The position numbers and the translations under genes are program-made. This document shows, in pieces, positions 31,133-32,443 of a stretch of DNA of 32,443 nt. The stretch spans positions 455,874 to 488,316 of the forward strand of contig NMRA01000287.1 in the NCBI GenBank assembly GCA_002633005.1, read 5' to 3'. Source of the DNA: Phoronis australis (taxonomy: Eukaryota > Phoronida > Phoronidae). A model generated the notes under the pieces. The model did no database searches. It worked only from the letters and a program-made list of their open reading frames with translations, and was not told the origin of the DNA. Every line of letters begins with the position of its first letter. Within the stretch, counting starts at the first letter, position 1.

Positions 31133-31242
31133 ACGTTGTAGGATAAATAGGAACTAACGTGTTTGCGTGTGGACAATTATGACGATCCATGCGGGCGACT
31201 TCGTCGTAATAGTCATTCTATGGTCCATGCATGGCACTTCAG

Positions 31243-31522
31243 TGTCACTACCGACATTTGCCAATGGGCTCCAAACAGTGCACTCACTATATTTCGAACG
31301 GTTTTAAATAAACCACGATACGGACGTTTGTTAGAGGAAATTTCGATGACCACTTACCTTAGTTGCTCCGATAGATGTCTGGTGACAAATCACTGCGATA
31401 CACTAGTGTATGATGGCACGCTTTGTCAACTGTTTGAACTGCAGAGACCAACTCAGTCGGATCCAAACTCCCAGATTTTGACAACATATTCAACGGTAGA
31501 TGAAAGAGCATTGGCAAGCTAT
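31243..31522 (+). CDS. PAN/apple-domain exon of a second gene (partial)
   Basis: The frame is open from about 31151. The likely acceptor is GGCACTTCAG (exon from 31243, phase 2) or CCAAACAG (from 31279, same phase). The donor is AGCTAT/GTAAGT, leaving in phase 0. The peptide includes FRTVLNKPRYGRLLEEISMT and then SCSDRCLVTNHCDTLVYDGT followed by LCQLFEL. The spacing C-x3-C-x5-C-x9-C-x-L, with a preceding E-x-S, is the PAN/apple core. PAN domains are secreted protein- or glycan-binding modules. The upstream signal-peptide exon was not found, and the rest of the gene lies beyond the window. The phase-0 exit fits the phase-0 entry of the exon at 1467, suggesting a tandem paralogue of the main gene. 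Confidence 0.72.
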
Positions 31523-32443
31523 GTAAGTCAAAATAGGTGATTATGTCGAGACCAATTCCAGTGGTCATACTGCAGGTTCGGTTTGGATTTATATTCAGAT
31601 TTGCTTTCCAATGGATTAGAGCATACAAGAGTCGGGATAGACGTGCACTATGAAACTATGGAAATCATAGCATTAATCTTCGCCATATAATTAAGCTGGG
31701 TGCAACACGACCGTGTGATTTATTCTCCGTATTCCAGTCTCGGGAATTCTTAACAGTGCCTTCTGAAATGGAATGTTCAAAACGTAGTTCAACGTCAACC
31801 ATACGTTGTTAGCCAGTTCGATCGTGAAACATTCCCAAAACTAATTTGTTTAGAGTAATGAAGTTGCAGCAGTATAAATAATATTCAACATATAGTCAAG
31901 TTCCAGACATGACATGCAAATTTCCGTTGTTTTCATTTTGTTACCTCTTTTCGAGATACTAATCGTTAGATTTAAAACAAATGTCAACAGCGTCTCTGTC
32001 AAAAATTATTTGATCTATACAATAGACAAGGTCATCGTAGTGATTTGAGATCCTCCACCCCATATGCAATTCCTCCGTCGTTCAGTCAGGCATTCAGGAG
32101 GTCTACAGTCATGTTGTGCATCAACAACCGGAATTGTTGTAGAAACCAACTATTGTACGAATATAAAAAATGATGTTAGAACTGTTTTCATAATTTTGAT
32201 GTGGTCTTTCCCTCAACTCTGACAAGTTTAGGCATAACTTTAGTAATGTCTCATCAAACTGTAAATGTGGTGACCATCAATTTTTTTTTTCATATTTTCT
32301 TCAAATGTCCTCTCATAGAATACCTGACAGACTCACTCTTTCGTGCACTCAATAAAAATCAATCAATTGTTAAAGCTCTGAATTCTTGCAATAATATCCC
32401 TACTAGAGTTACATTATTATTGAATGTCAGTCCTAACCTTGAC
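31523..32443. other. Start of an intron of the second gene
   Basis: Follows the GTAAGT donor. No exon was recognised up to the window edge. A T12 tract lies near 32280. Confidence 0.55.

Larger units (their letters stand above)
24972..31242. other. 3' UTR of the main gene and spacer to the second gene
   Basis: Holds the candidate polyadenylation signal, three low-confidence ORFs and solo LTR copy B. The 5' exon(s) and promoter of the second gene should lie here, but I could not find a clear signal-peptide exon. The stretch 29410-31080 is AT-rich with three TACATGTA palindromes and no recognised gene. Confidence 0.5.

Overview
The window looks like nuclear DNA of an invertebrate animal, probably marine. 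Its coding sequence is broken into short exons (70-455 bp) with GT-AG borders, separated by introns of 0.2-4.8 kb. The domains (discoidin/F5-8C, laminin-G-like, EAR, PAN/apple) are those of secreted animal proteins. The palindrome TACATGTA occurs about 20 times. A cnidarian such as a coral or anemone is my leading guess from the domain mix and decayed repeats, but a cephalochordate, hemichordate or mollusc is not excluded. There are no prokaryotic operons, CRISPR arrays or functional RNA genes.

Main gene (plus strand, 1467-24971, 5' end missing). Thirteen exons join in frame to 2019 coding bases: 672 residues plus a TAA stop. Order: an unrecognised 46-codon exon (1467-1605); two discoidin domains, each split into exons of exactly 209, 108 and 142 bp (6385-10499 and 10826-15814); a laminin-G/concanavalin-like domain over five exons (16545-23318); and one terminal exon with about three EAR repeats (24517-24971). 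The intron after 11034 starts with GC instead of GT. The product is most simply an extracellular glycan- or matrix-binding protein.

Second gene (plus strand, starts before 31243 and runs out of the window). One PAN/apple exon ends in phase 0, the phase in which the first visible exon of the main gene begins. This suggests a tandem paralogue whose discoidin, LamG and EAR exons lie downstream, and a PAN exon for the main gene upstream of the window.

Non-coding and mobile DNA. Two solo LTRs of one family (22384-23145, 28240-29000) lie in the same orientation, each with its own target duplication. Two tRNA-derived SINE-like copies are at 3735-3880 and 3978-4150. A frame-shifted HIRAN-like fragment is at 8020-8286 and a stop-interrupted acidic ORF at 5424-5768 (minus). 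A roughly 31-bp minisatellite lies in two blocks at 16745-17040 and 18225-18335. A fold-back element candidate is at 13320-13745 and a GT microsatellite at 15484-15553. Three further ORFs in the 24.97-31.2 kb spacer are listed with low confidence.
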